From NCBI GenBank assembly GCA_002502215.1, contig DAPT01000087.1, positions 1,131 to 13,254 on the forward strand: DNA of 12,124 nucleotides, in the 5' to 3' direction. Within the stretch, counting starts at the first letter, position 1. The number at the start of each line of letters is the position of its first letter. Shown here piece by piece: positions 1 through 7,109 of the stretch. Position numbers and translations under genes: made by a program. The notes under the pieces were generated by a model. The model did not search any database and had not been told where the DNA came from. It was given only the letters and a program-made list of their open reading frames with translations. The DNA comes from Euryarchaeota archaeon UBA124. GTDB taxonomy: Archaea > Thermoplasmatota > Poseidoniia > Poseidoniales > Poseidoniaceae.

Positions 1-1143
1 GCGCTGCACTTCTTGTGTTCCTTCATAGATCTGAGTGATCTTTGCGTCCCGGAAGAAACGCTCGACAGGGAATTCCTTCGTGTAGCCGTACCCTCCGAGC
101 ACCTGGATGGCCCGTTCTGAGACCCACATGGCGGTATCGCCAGCGAAAAGTTTGGCCATGCTGGCTTCCTTTGAATGGCGTGGGCCGCCAGCGTGGTAGT
201 GCTGTTCCTTGGTCCAAGCAGCTTTGTAAACCAAGAGACGAGCTGCTTCGATTTGTGTTGCCATGTCAGCAAGGTAAGCCATGATCATTTGGTGGTAAGC
301 GATGGGTTTGCCAAAAGCCTCTCGCTCATGGGCATACTTGAGCGCCGATTCATAGGCACCTTGAGCGATACCAAGCGCCTGAGCAGCGATGCCAATCCGG
401 CTGTTGTCCAGTGCATTCATGGCGATTGGGAATCCGTTGCCGACGCCCTTGATGACGTTCTCCACAGGGACTTTGCAATCGTTGAGGACCAAGGTGCACG
501 TATCGGATGAGCGGATGCCGAGTTTGTCTTCCTTTTTGCCTACTGAATATCCTTCGAAATCGGCATCCACGATGAAAGCCGTTGTCCCACCATGCTTTTT
601 GACACCATAATCAGGATGGTCAACGTCCTTCGCAAAGAGGACGAGGAGTTTGGCCTGGGCCCCGTTGGTAACCCACATCTTTTCTCCATTGAGGATGAAA
701 TGGGTTCCGTCTTCCGAGAGTTTCGCCTTGCATGACATGGCAGCCGCATCGGTCCCAGCCCCCGCTTCTGAAAGTGAGTATGCCCCTACTTCTCCCGCTG
801 CGAGGCGGGGGAGGAAGGTGCTCTTCTGATGTTCATCGCCGTGAAGGGCGATGGTCATGGAGCAAAGTCCGACATGGACACAGAACATGACGGCGAACGA
901 TGGGTCAACACGAGCGAGTTCCTCGATGATGATGGCTTCAGAAACATCGTCAATCGGTGAACCACCGTATGCTTCGGGGATGGTGATGCCGTGAAGGCCG
1001 TATTCAAGGAACGCCTCCCATTCTTCAGAGGGTGGAATTTGGTTCTGATCTCGATGTTCAACCGTTGGCGCAAGCACCGTTTCAGCAAAGTCTCTCACCA
1101 GTTCACGAATCATCTGTTGTTCGTCAGTTTCGCCGAAATTCAT
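1..1143 (-). CDS. acyl-CoA dehydrogenase (partial, C-terminal end outside window)
   Basis: FAD-dependent enzyme that oxidises an acyl-CoA thioester to the trans-2-enoyl-CoA and passes electrons to ETF; used in beta-oxidation or branched-chain amino-acid breakdown. I read 381 uninterrupted codons on the minus strand from the ATG at 1143 to the window edge. Seen: an N-terminal helical domain, the FAD/substrate signature YSLSEAGAGTDAAAM, the MWVTNG motif, the helical C-terminal domain with AHEREAFGKPI and VLGGYGYTKEFPVERFFRDAKI, and IYEGTQEVQR at the very end. Glu374 of IYEGT matches the catalytic base of the short/medium-chain and butyryl-CoA type. Only a few C-terminal residues should be missing. 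GGTGAGG lies just before the ATG. It is divergent from the GcvH-like gene. The substrate (butyryl-, isovaleryl- or other) cannot be decided from the sequence alone. Confidence 0.95.
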   Translation of the reverse strand, partial: MNFGETDEQQMIRELVRDFAETVLAPTVEHRDQNQIPPSEEWEAFLEYGLHGITIPEAYGGSPIDDVSEAIIIEELARVDPSFAVMFCVHVGLCSMTIALHGDEHQKSTFLPRLAAGEVGAYSLSEAGAGTDAAAMSCKAKLSEDGTHFILNGEKMWVTNGAQAKLLVLFAKDVDHPDYGVKKHGGTTAFIVDADFEGYSVGKKEDKLGIRSSDTCTLVLNDCKVPVENVIKGVGNGFPIAMNALDNSRIGIAAQALGIAQGAYESALKYAHEREAFGKPIAYHQMIMAYLADMATQIEAARLLVYKAAWTKEQHYHAGGPRHSKEASMAKLFAGDTAMWVSERAIQVLGGYGYTKEFPVERFFRDAKITQIYEGTQEVQR

Positions 1144-1260
1144 GCCCTCACCAGTCCTTCCAACAGGGGGTGTTTCTTAACCCGTTTGTTTGATTCAGAA
1201 TACAAATTTACCCTCAGTCTTCATATACCACCTGTGGAAGCCGCGATACAGGCGACGAAC
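1144..1260. promoter_or_regulatory. divergent promoter region between acyl-CoA dehydrogenase and GcvH-like gene
   Basis: This 117-bp gap separates two divergently transcribed genes and must hold both promoters. For the plus-strand gene, a TATA-like CATATACC at 1222-1229 sits about 35 bp before the ATG at 1261, which would give a leader of roughly 10 nt. For the minus-strand gene, the candidates are an AT-rich segment at 1201-1210 (TAAATTTGTA on the minus strand) and TTAAGAAA around 1173-1180. These are guesses from base composition and spacing; no operator repeat is evident. Confidence 0.35.
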
Positions 1261-1686
1261 ATGGATGACGATATCATCGAATTTGTGATTGCTCAAGACA
1301 GAAAATACTCAATGGACCACTTGTGGTTCCAACAGAAAGACCAGAAGCTCATGATTGGCGTGAGTGAATTTCTTCGAGTTGAGATTGGTGACGTGCTCCG
1401 CGTCATTCTACCGCAAGCTGAAACCGAAGTTGATGAAGGCGGAAGTCTGTTTTCCTTGTGGACGGCCGATGAAAAGGTCTCATTGACCTCTCCTTTCTCC
1501 GGAGTGATCTCCGATGTGAACGGGGAAGTGGAAATCAATCCAGACCTCGTCAACGATTCTGCTTACAACGACGGCTGGATTATCTTGCTTGAACCGCACG
1601 AGCTTCAGTTGAATCCCGACGACAAGCAACTGCTTGAGAACCTCATGGAACACAATGAGTACGTTGAGTACCTCGCCGAGTTGTGA
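1261..1686 (+). CDS. GcvH-like (lipoyl-domain fold) protein
   Basis: A 141-aa protein with the overall pattern of glycine-cleavage H protein. The H-protein landmarks are seen in order: KYSMDHLWF (like the YTxEHEWV opening), IGVSEFLRVEIGDVLRVILP (like the IGITDYAQxxLGDIVFVELP segment), SPFSGVISDVNGEVEINPDLVNDSAYNDGWI (like SPVSGxVxEVNxxLxxxPxLVNxDPYGxGWL; about residues 77-107), then a 30-residue charged tail. The hairpin that normally carries the lipoyl-lysine reads SLWTADEKVSLTSP. Lys72 is displaced by one or two positions and the usual ESVKA context is gone, so modification is uncertain. The reading frame is open back to 991, but that part overlaps the dehydrogenase antisense, so I start at ATG 1261. 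No gcvT or gcvP is in the window. It could be a degenerate H protein or a carrier or scaffold with another role. Confidence 0.8.
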   Translation: MDDDIIEFVIAQDRKYSMDHLWFQQKDQKLMIGVSEFLRVEIGDVLRVILPQAETEVDEGGSLFSLWTADEKVSLTSPFSGVISDVNGEVEINPDLVNDSAYNDGWIILLEPHELQLNPDDKQLLENLMEHNEYVEYLAEL

Positions 1687-1706
1687 GCCGCGCAAAAAGG
1701 AATGCT

Positions 1707-1722
1707 TCATCCTCAAGGATGA
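1707..1722. repeat. perfect inverted repeat between GcvH-like gene and hpt
   Basis: TCATCCT (1707-1713), CA, AGGATGA (1716-1722): two perfect 7-bp arms with a 2-base centre, lying in the 61-bp gap 25 bp before the hpt ATG. The short centre favours a protein-binding dyad over an RNA hairpin. It falls about where the promoter of hpt would be. Function unknown. Confidence 0.4.
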
Positions 1723-1747
1723 TTAACTCACACACCAACCCGGCATC

Positions 1748-2326
1748 ATGACTGATGCGATGAAGGAACTCCGGGCAAGCCTCCAAGCGGCGCCGGTCAT
1801 CTGGAAAGGCGATTACCCTTACTTCATCCACCCCATCACCGATGGCGTCCCTCGAATGGACCCCGAAGTACTCAACGCCATCACCAAACTCGTTGTGGAC
1901 CGGGTGGATTGGAACAAAATTGACATGATTCTGGGCATTGAAGCCATGGGACTTCCGCTCACAGCTCCGCTCAGTATGGCGACTGGCCTCCCGCTCATCA
2001 TTGCCCGAAAACGCTCCTATGGACTTGAGGGTGAAGTGGAAATTGACCAATCCACCGGCTATTCCAAAGGGGCCATGTACCTCAACGACCTCAAGAAAGG
2101 CGAACGCATTGCGATCTTGGACGATGTGCTGTCAACCGGGGGAACCCTCGAGGCCGTTATTGAAGGCGTCCGACGTGCTGGCGCTCAGGTTACGGAAGTC
2201 ATTACGGTGGTCGAAAAGGGCGGCGGAATGAAGCGATTGCAAGGAAACTATCCCGATATTCGCATCCAGTCCTTGGTTCGTTTGGAAATGGACGGCGCCA
2301 AAGTTGTCCTCCTCGACGAGAATTAA
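1748..2326 (+). CDS. hpt: archaeal hypoxanthine (purine) phosphoribosyltransferase
   Basis: Cytosolic purine salvage enzyme that joins hypoxanthine (and perhaps guanine or adenine) to PRPP to give the nucleotide and pyrophosphate. The 192-aa protein follows the archaeal HPRT family along its length: PVIWKGDYPYFIHPITDGVP near the start, GIEAMGLPLTAPLSMATGLPL (about 63-83), ARKRSYGLEGEVEIDQSTGYSKG (about 86-108), and the PRPP-binding loop IAILDDVLSTGGTLEA (121-136) with paired aspartates 125-126. Length is near the usual 180-190 aa. ATG 1748 is the first start; ATG 1760, four codons later, would also fit, and neither has a clear Shine-Dalgarno, so a short-leader transcript is possible. It lies 61 bp after the GcvH-like gene and 61 bp before dph2. 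Exact base specificity is not determinable from sequence. Confidence 0.93.
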   Translation: MTDAMKELRASLQAAPVIWKGDYPYFIHPITDGVPRMDPEVLNAITKLVVDRVDWNKIDMILGIEAMGLPLTAPLSMATGLPLIIARKRSYGLEGEVEIDQSTGYSKGAMYLNDLKKGERIAILDDVLSTGGTLEAVIEGVRRAGAQVTEVITVVEKGGGMKRLQGNYPDIRIQSLVRLEMDGAKVVLLDEN

Positions 2327-2387
2327 TCCCTCGCTTTGATGGGTGCCTTCATGAGGGAGGGGCGCCGCCGACGGATTGAGGGGAAGC

Positions 2388-3494
2388 ATGGACCTTGACC
2401 GCCACGACTTCGAGTTGGATGAGTTGATGGAGCGAATTCGCGCCAACGACAATCGACTGATTGCGCTCCAGGTGCCTGAAGGTTTGAAGATGCAAGCCCT
2501 CGAGATGATGGACACCATCGAGACCGAAACGAGCGCCCAGGTGGTCCTCGCCGCTGACCCTTGCTACGGTGCTTGCGATTTAGTGCATGACAAAATGCAA
2601 CTGATGGGCGTAGAATTGGTCGCTCACATGGGCCACTCACAAATGAACATCGATTCCGGAATGCCTACTCAATTTATTGATGTCACGTACGATGGCGATC
2701 CTGAACTCGCACCTGTACTTCCGATGCTCAATGCGCACCTGCAAATTGCAAAGAAACGAATGGCAGAACAGACCACGAACGAGATGACTGAGAAAGAAGC
2801 GCAAGAACGATTTATGGACGCTGTCGGGCGAATGACACCACTAAAAGACACGAAATTGGGATTGGTTGGAAGCATTCAACACTTGCACCTCCTTCCCGAG
2901 TTCCATGACCGTTTGGAACAAGCTGGTTTTGACGTCACAATTCCAATGGGCGGGGCACGCCTCACATTCCCTGGGCAAGTGCTTGGCTGCAATTATTCTG
3001 GCGATGATGACACGATTGGGCATTATCTCTTCCTTGGAAGTGGTGATTTTCATCCGATTGGCTTGGTACTCCATACAGGAAAGCCGCTCGCCATGCTCGA
3101 CCCTTATTCCGGTGATGCAATCGAAATGTCGTTTGAACGAATCGAGCGTATTCTGCGTCAACGGTTCGGTTTGATTATGTCCTCGATGGACGCACAGAAG
3201 TTTGGAATTCTTATCGGGGAGAAACCGGGACAGATGCGAAGAACTCTCGCTTTACGAATGAAGCGGTTGCTTGAGAAACATGGCAAGAAAGGCTATCTTC
3301 TCGCCCTCGAACACGTGGGTCCCGAATTAATCGATTTCTATCCGGTTGATGCGTTCGTCAACACTGCTTGTCCTCGTATTGCGATCGATGATGCGGTCAA
3401 ATATGCTAAGCCCCTTCTCACTCCGTTTGAGCTTGAAGTTGCCCTTGGAGAAAAGAAATGGGAACTGGGTTATCAATTCGATGAAATTCCCTGA
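2388..3494 (+). CDS. dph2: Dph2, 2-(3-amino-3-carboxypropyl)histidine synthase (diphthamide step 1)
   Basis: Iron-sulfur enzyme that transfers the 3-amino-3-carboxypropyl group of S-adenosylmethionine to a histidine of elongation factor 2, the first step of diphthamide synthesis. In archaea it acts as a homodimer. The three cysteines that bind the 4Fe-4S cluster are all present: Cys59 in DPCYGACD, Cys201 in GQVLGCNYSG and Cys328 in NTACPRIAIDD. Also seen are the opening IALQVPEGL and the late ALEHVGPELIDFYPVDAFVNTACPR block. I chose ATG 2388 because GAGGGG lies just before it; TTG 2376 would add four residues. At 368 aa it is somewhat longer than typical archaeal Dph2 (about 340), mainly through a charged segment around residues 115-150 between the first and second cysteine. 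It is 32 bp ahead of the replication initiator gene. Confidence 0.95.
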   Translation: MDLDRHDFELDELMERIRANDNRLIALQVPEGLKMQALEMMDTIETETSAQVVLAADPCYGACDLVHDKMQLMGVELVAHMGHSQMNIDSGMPTQFIDVTYDGDPELAPVLPMLNAHLQIAKKRMAEQTTNEMTEKEAQERFMDAVGRMTPLKDTKLGLVGSIQHLHLLPEFHDRLEQAGFDVTIPMGGARLTFPGQVLGCNYSGDDDTIGHYLFLGSGDFHPIGLVLHTGKPLAMLDPYSGDAIEMSFERIERILRQRFGLIMSSMDAQKFGILIGEKPGQMRRTLALRMKRLLEKHGKKGYLLALEHVGPELIDFYPVDAFVNTACPRIAIDDAVKYAKPLLTPFELEVALGEKKWELGYQFDEIP

Positions 3495-3508
3495 ACTTTG
3501 AATCTTTT

Positions 3509-3522
3509 TCGCTCGAGAGCGA
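3509..3522 (+). repeat. small GC-rich hairpin just before the orc1/cdc6 start
   Basis: TCGCT (3509-3513), CGAG loop, AGCGA (3518-3522), preceded by a run of five T and followed at once by the GTG start candidate at 3527. It lies in the 32-bp gap after dph2. It could shield the GTG start in mRNA and favour the internal ATG at 3563, or be a chance fold. The stem is only five base pairs. Confidence 0.3.
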
Positions 3523-3526
3523 GCGA

Positions 3527-4747
3527 GTGTTCAAGAACGGTTGGCACCAAGATGCAACCAGCATGAGCGACTATCTCGACCGAATCGGTTCAGGATTTAT
3601 CCTCCTGAACCCGGACCCTCTGGACTTTGATTACATTCCGGAAGTCATGGTTGGCCGAGAAACAATTCAAGAAACACTGGCTGGTAAATTTCATTCTATT
3701 GCCCATCCAAATGGGAGTGCGAACGTTGTCATAACCGGGCCTGTCGGAAGTGGAAAAACCCTACTTGCTCGTACTTTTTGTCGTGATATCAAACATCATC
3801 TAAGAAACAAGCGCCCTCTGATGAGCGTTCACATCAATTGTCGAAATGCCACAACCAATGTTCGAGTCGCACAACGCATTGTTCAGTCCTTGGACCCTGG
3901 TCATCCTGATCGTGGCCTTTCAATGGGAGAATTGTTGAGCAGTCTCAGGAAATTGTTGAGAAACAATGGTCGTCATCTGATCATCGTTTTGGACGAAGTC
4001 GATCACCTCTTGAGGAAGTCTGGAAACGATCTCATCTACCAACTACTGCGTATTGATGAAGATCAAGACGGTAGTGGGACACTTTCACTTATCCTCATTA
4101 GCCAAGAACAAGTGCTCGACGTTCTTGAAAACGCAGTTATTTCTCGGTTTGGTCACACCAATCATATCCCTGTCCCCCCGTACGACATGAAAGGGCTTCT
4201 TGCCATCGCTCATCAGCGCGCAGATGCTGCTCTAAACCCAAGGTCTTGGGATGGAGAAATTCTGAAACTCATCGCAACATCTGCCGCTCCGTCGGGCGAT
4301 GCTCGGCAGGTGATTGAATTGCTTGGAGCTGCGGTTGAACACGCTGAATCCGATGGCCAAAAGAGCATTTTACCTGAGCATGTTCAGACCAAGGCAAGAG
4401 ATGTCCCGCAAGTAATGCCGGAAGATGTTCTTGACGAGTTGTCGGGTCATTCGATGTTGGTCCTTCTCGGTATTTGTCGAAGGCTACGAAAATCTGAATT
4501 TATGACGAGTAAGGATGTTGAGTCGATTTATGCTGTAATCTGCGAGGAGTATGAAGTCAAACCTCGCAGCCATACAACCGTTTGGAAATTCCTGAAACAC
4601 ATCGAGGGTCTGAACATTATTGCAACCCGCGTAGATACGGTTGGAGAGGGCCGTGGCCGGACGACGCACATCTCAATGCCACATGCCTTACCGATGGATG
4701 TTGCAGCTCGAATTGAAGGACGAGTCGGACAGAAACTGAAACGCTGA
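3527..4747 (+). CDS. cdc6: Orc1/Cdc6 replication initiator AAA+ ATPase
   Basis: Origin-recognition and MCM-loading ATPase of archaea. Seen in the 406 residues: an N-terminal lead-in with YIPEVMVGRE (about 36-45), Walker A GPVGSGKT (71-78), Walker B LIIVLDEVD (151-159, Asp156-Glu157), sensor 1 LSLILISQ (186-193), SRFGH (206-210, near the usual arginine finger/ISM area), sensor 2 SGDARQVIELL (256-266, Arg260), a lid, and a C-terminal winged helix (about 305-390) ending in an RGRTTHISM wing. Length is normal for the family. GTG 3527 is the longest start; ATG 3563 (MSDYLDRIG) is equally plausible, and neither has a strong Shine-Dalgarno. Two consecutive stop codons (TGA TGA) end it. Archaeal origins often lie beside such genes, but I saw no G-rich ORB-type box in either short flanking gap. 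Confidence 0.93.
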   Translation: MFKNGWHQDATSMSDYLDRIGSGFILLNPDPLDFDYIPEVMVGRETIQETLAGKFHSIAHPNGSANVVITGPVGSGKTLLARTFCRDIKHHLRNKRPLMSVHINCRNATTNVRVAQRIVQSLDPGHPDRGLSMGELLSSLRKLLRNNGRHLIIVLDEVDHLLRKSGNDLIYQLLRIDEDQDGSGTLSLILISQEQVLDVLENAVISRFGHTNHIPVPPYDMKGLLAIAHQRADAALNPRSWDGEILKLIATSAAPSGDARQVIELLGAAVEHAESDGQKSILPEHVQTKARDVPQVMPEDVLDELSGHSMLVLLGICRRLRKSEFMTSKDVESIYAVICEEYEVKPRSHTTVWKFLKHIEGLNIIATRVDTVGEGRGRTTHISMPHALPMDVAARIEGRVGQKLKR

Positions 4748-4770
4748 TGAACAAATAGCATGCGGTGAGG

Positions 4771-4778
4771 CTAAATAG
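4771..4778 (+). promoter_or_regulatory. TATA-like box of the eS6 / aIF2-gamma / PIN operon
   Basis: CTAAATAG in the 67-bp gap after orc1/cdc6, about 40 bp before the eS6 ATG. With archaeal TATA-to-start spacing of about 25 bp, transcription would begin near 4800, leaving a short leader that still contains the GAGG ribosome-binding site at 4803-4806. Assigned by sequence and position only. Confidence 0.4.
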
Positions 4779-4814
4779 GGGTCGTTTGTCGCTAAGTTGC
4801 TAGAGGAATGCACC

Positions 4815-5330
4815 ATGGCTGATGGAAATTCATTTGTTGCAGTGGTCAATGATGCCACAACCAAGTTGACCCGTACCACCAAGAACGGCAAGGAGAAGAC
4901 ATATTCCCCCTCCTACAAGACCGTTATTTCCGGAAACAACCATGCTCAGTTGCTCGGTAAGAAAATCGGCGATGTTGTCGACGGTATCTTTGTCGGTGAA
5001 GGCGAATCGACCTTGACTGGTTACAAACTTGAAATCACAGGCGGATCGGACAAGACAGGAACACCAATGCGTCGAGACCTTGATGGAGGTTCCCGTCAAG
5101 CAATCCTTGTTACCGCATCGACTGGTTTCAAAGGTCACAGCCTTGTCTCAAAGACCAAGAAAGGCGAAAAGAAGCGATTCCGATACAAGCCAGAGGGTAT
5201 GCGTAAGCGACGAGTCTTCCGAGGGAATACTGTCACGCAAGATACACGTCAAATTAATCTCAAAGTTGTTGATGCTGGCAACATCGGCCTCGACAAATTG
5301 CTCGGTGAGGAAGAAGCTGCAGCGGAGTGA
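4815..5330 (+). CDS. rps6e: small ribosomal subunit protein eS6
   Basis: Structural protein of the archaeal/eukaryotic 30S subunit. Family blocks seen: LLGKKIGDVVDGIFVG (about 46-61), GYKLEITGGSDKTGTPMRRDLDGGSR (69-94, the hallmark stretch), a basic KTKKGEKKRFRYK region, MRKRRVFRGNTVTQDTRQINLKVV (129-152). ATG 4815 is used: it has GAGG eight bases upstream, whereas TTG 4797 would begin right where transcription is predicted to start. At 171 aa it is longer than the usual archaeal eS6 of about 125-130 aa, with an N-terminal lead-in and an acidic tail, GLDKLLGEEEAAAE. It is the first gene of a run with aIF2-gamma and a PIN nuclease, an order known from other euryarchaea. Confidence 0.95.
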   Translation: MADGNSFVAVVNDATTKLTRTTKNGKEKTYSPSYKTVISGNNHAQLLGKKIGDVVDGIFVGEGESTLTGYKLEITGGSDKTGTPMRRDLDGGSRQAILVTASTGFKGHSLVSKTKKGEKKRFRYKPEGMRKRRVFRGNTVTQDTRQINLKVVDAGNIGLDKLLGEEEAAAE

Positions 5331-5372
5331 AACCCGAGAGGGTTGAATCGGTGAACGAGGAGGAATGGAAGC

Positions 5373-6611
5373 ATGGCACGAACGCTTCCATCTCAACCTG
5401 AAGTCAACATTGGCTTGGTTGGTCACGTCGATCACGGTAAGACAACACTAACTCAAGCACTCTCCGGTGTTTGGACGGACACACACTCCGAGGAACGCCG
5501 TCGTGGTATTTCAATCAAGCTTGGTTATGCCGATACAGCATTCTACAAAACGAGTTCAGAGCAATACTATGCAACCGGGCGCCACCCTGAAGGTGAAAAA
5601 GACGTTGAATCCGAACTCCAACGGGTTGTCTCCTTCGTTGACGCACCTGGTCACGAGACACTGATGGCAATCATGATTACTGGTGCATCGATCATGGACG
5701 GTGCAATGTTAATGGTAGCGGCGAACGAAACATGCCCTCAACCACAGACACGAGAGCATTTAATGGCGCTCGAGATTGCTGGAATCAAGAACATTGTCGT
5801 CGTTCAAAACAAAATTGATCTTGTTTCAAGAGAGCGAGCGATGGAATCATACAACGAGATCAAAACGTTCCTCAATGGAACAATTGCCAAGGAAGCGCCA
5901 ATCATTCCTGTTTCAGCTCACCATGATGTCAACCTCGATATCCTTATCGAGGCAATTGAAAAGACCATCCCTACACCAAATCGGGACTCTGATGAACGAG
6001 CAGTCATGCACATTGCTCGTTCATTTGACGTTAATCGACCGGGCACCAGGCCAAGTAAACTAACGGGCGGGGTTATTGGTGGATCAATCGTTGAAGGGAC
6101 CTTCCGTGAAGGCGATAAAATCATCATCGGACCAGGGCGAAAAATCGAAAATGGAAATAAATCACACTGGGAGCCCATTGAAACAACCATCACCAGCATG
6201 CAGGGTGGAGGTGGAAAGCGTGACGAGATGACAGCTGGAGGTTTGTGTGGATTTGGTACGCTTCTCGACCCATCGATTACAACTGCTGACAACCTCTCTG
6301 GACAAGTTCTTGCCAAGGACGGTGAACTTCCAGAAATCCGTACGGAGTGTTCCATCGAAATCAATCTCATGAAAAACATGGTCACAGGTGATGATGGACA
6401 ACCAAATACGATACACCCTCTTCGGAACAACGAGATGTTGATGGTCAACGTTGCCACCTCAACCTCCGTCGGTATTGTCAAAGGCGTAGAAAAGGGCAAA
6501 GCAACGCTGCATCTTCGCCTCCCTATCTGTGCCGATCAGGGTCAGCGAGTCTCGCTCTCGCGACGAGTTGGTGCTCGATGGCGACTCATCGGTCATGGAA
6601 CCATACAATGA
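5373..6611 (+). CDS. eif2g: translation initiation factor aIF2 subunit gamma
   Basis: GTPase core of archaeal aIF2, which brings initiator Met-tRNA to the small subunit. G motifs are complete: GHVDHGKT (17-24), a switch 1 region with RRRGISIKLGYAD (42-54), DAPGH (90-94), NKID (146-149) and a SAHH G5 motif. Beta-barrel domains 2 and 3 follow, with FDVNRPGTRPSKLTGGVIGGSI and the closing RVGARWRLIGHGTI. Length 412 aa is normal. The ATG has a strong GAGGAGG at 5357-5363. Odd point: the segment between GYAD and DAPGH (residues 55-89), where archaeal aIF2-gamma usually carries a four-cysteine zinc knuckle, contains no cysteine at all; it is replaced by a polar, charged stretch. It lies 42 bp after eS6, and its stop codon is part of the next gene's ribosome-binding site. 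Confidence 0.97.
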   Translation: MARTLPSQPEVNIGLVGHVDHGKTTLTQALSGVWTDTHSEERRRGISIKLGYADTAFYKTSSEQYYATGRHPEGEKDVESELQRVVSFVDAPGHETLMAIMITGASIMDGAMLMVAANETCPQPQTREHLMALEIAGIKNIVVVQNKIDLVSRERAMESYNEIKTFLNGTIAKEAPIIPVSAHHDVNLDILIEAIEKTIPTPNRDSDERAVMHIARSFDVNRPGTRPSKLTGGVIGGSIVEGTFREGDKIIIGPGRKIENGNKSHWEPIETTITSMQGGGGKRDEMTAGGLCGFGTLLDPSITTADNLSGQVLAKDGELPEIRTECSIEINLMKNMVTGDDGQPNTIHPLRNNEMLMVNVATSTSVGIVKGVEKGKATLHLRLPICADQGQRVSLSRRVGARWRLIGHGTIQ

Positions 6612-6616
6612 GGTGA
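6610..6616 (+). promoter_or_regulatory. Shine-Dalgarno GAGGTGA overlapping the aIF2-gamma stop codon
   Basis: GAGGTGA matches the complement of the archaeal 16S 3' end over seven bases and ends four bases before the TTG at 6621. The last two bases of the aIF2-gamma TGA stop are its first two bases. This is the main reason for accepting a TTG start for the PIN gene, and it implies translational coupling. Confidence 0.7.
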
Positions 6617-6620
6617 AAGC

Positions 6621-6995
6621 TTGGGCGACGTGCTCATTGATGCATGTGGTTGGGTCGCACTCGTCGATGGTGGATTCAATATTGACCTGTCCCTATCGCA
6701 GATAATTGGGCCTCCTCACTTCATTCTCATCGATTTAGTCCTTCAGGAACTTGAAGAAATCGAGGCAAATCGTCCTCGAAGTAAAAATCTCATGCTCAAT
6801 CTTTTGAAACAGCGTTCAACAATGATTGAACATCCAGCAATGCATACGGATGATGCTTTGATTGAGTTGTCACGAGGTCAGCAATTACCAATCCTGACAG
6901 TGGATGCGAATCTTAAGCGCCGGGCCTTGGAAAAAGGGATAGGAATTCTTGAGATTGTAAAAGGCAAAAACATTCGTCTTGTTAACGGTCTATAG
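6621..6995 (+). CDS. PIN-domain ribonuclease, Fcf1/VapC9-like
   Basis: A 124-aa single-domain PIN protein. Acidic residues expected for the metal-dependent nuclease site are present: Asp7 in VLIDACGW, Glu43 in LQELEEI, Asp77-Asp78 in HTDDALIELS, and Asp95 in LTVDANLKRRA. The small gene beside aIF2-gamma in many euryarchaea belongs to the Fcf1/Utp24-like (COG1412) PIN group, linked by homology to rRNA processing. Here too it follows eS6 and aIF2-gamma directly, so a ribosome-biogenesis role is more likely than a toxin role; no antitoxin gene is beside it. The start is TTG, supported by a strong Shine-Dalgarno. Activity is inferred, not shown. Confidence 0.88.
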   Translation: MGDVLIDACGWVALVDGGFNIDLSLSQIIGPPHFILIDLVLQELEEIEANRPRSKNLMLNLLKQRSTMIEHPAMHTDDALIELSRGQQLPILTVDANLKRRALEKGIGILEIVKGKNIRLVNGL

Positions 6996-7001
6996 ACAAG
7001 A
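6977..7001 (+). terminator. possible 3'-end structure of the translation operon
   Basis: TCTTGT (6977-6982) pairs with ACAAGA (6996-7001), and inside lies the palindrome GTCTATAGAC (6988-6997) that contains the PIN gene's TAG stop. A T-rich, AT-rich stretch follows (7015-7060). Archaeal terminators are mostly T-tracts without a required hairpin, so this is only a suggestion. Confidence 0.25.
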
Positions 7002-7080
7002 AAACACTGCGTATTGTTAATCTAAATAGTTCTCTTTAAACATTAAATTCTATATTTTCCATAAATCGTCGGTGATTGTA

Positions 7081-7088
7081 TTATATAT
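7081..7088 (+). promoter_or_regulatory. TATA box of the winged-helix regulator (near-leaderless)
   Basis: TTATATAT is centred about 25 bp before the ATG at 7110, the distance expected between an archaeal TATA box and the transcription start. Transcription would therefore begin at or within a base or two of the start codon, which agrees with the absence of any Shine-Dalgarno. This is the best-placed TATA box in the window. Confidence 0.6.
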
Positions 7089-7109
7089 CCTCGCATTTGT
7101 GTAGACTCC

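Noticed and set aside
991..1260. A 90-codon in-frame N-terminal extension of the GcvH-like gene.
   Set aside because: Positions 991-1143 are antisense to the conserved N-terminus of the acyl-CoA dehydrogenase, and the H-protein fold begins just after ATG 1261.
2327..2358. Possible hairpin TCCCTC ... GAGGGA between hpt and dph2.
   Set aside because: The arms are only six pairs separated by 20 bases with no T-run after, and the second arm is about 15 bases upstream of the dph2 ribosome-binding region; chance is likely.
4748..4814. Search for origin recognition boxes in the gap next to orc1/cdc6.
   Set aside because: Only 67 bp, with no repeated or inverted G-rich element of the ORB kind; a TATA-like box for eS6 explains the AT-rich part.
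5918..6499. A 193-codon open frame on the minus strand opposite aIF2-gamma.
   Set aside because: It lies wholly within a certain gene, its product is Ser/Pro/Thr-rich with no recognisable motif, and there is no sensible ribosome-binding site; it is a shadow of the aIF2-gamma codon pattern.
7035..7047. TTTAA-ACA-TTAAA inverted repeat in the gap before the winged-helix gene.
   Set aside because: Five-base A/T-only arms in a strongly AT-rich promoter region are expected by chance.
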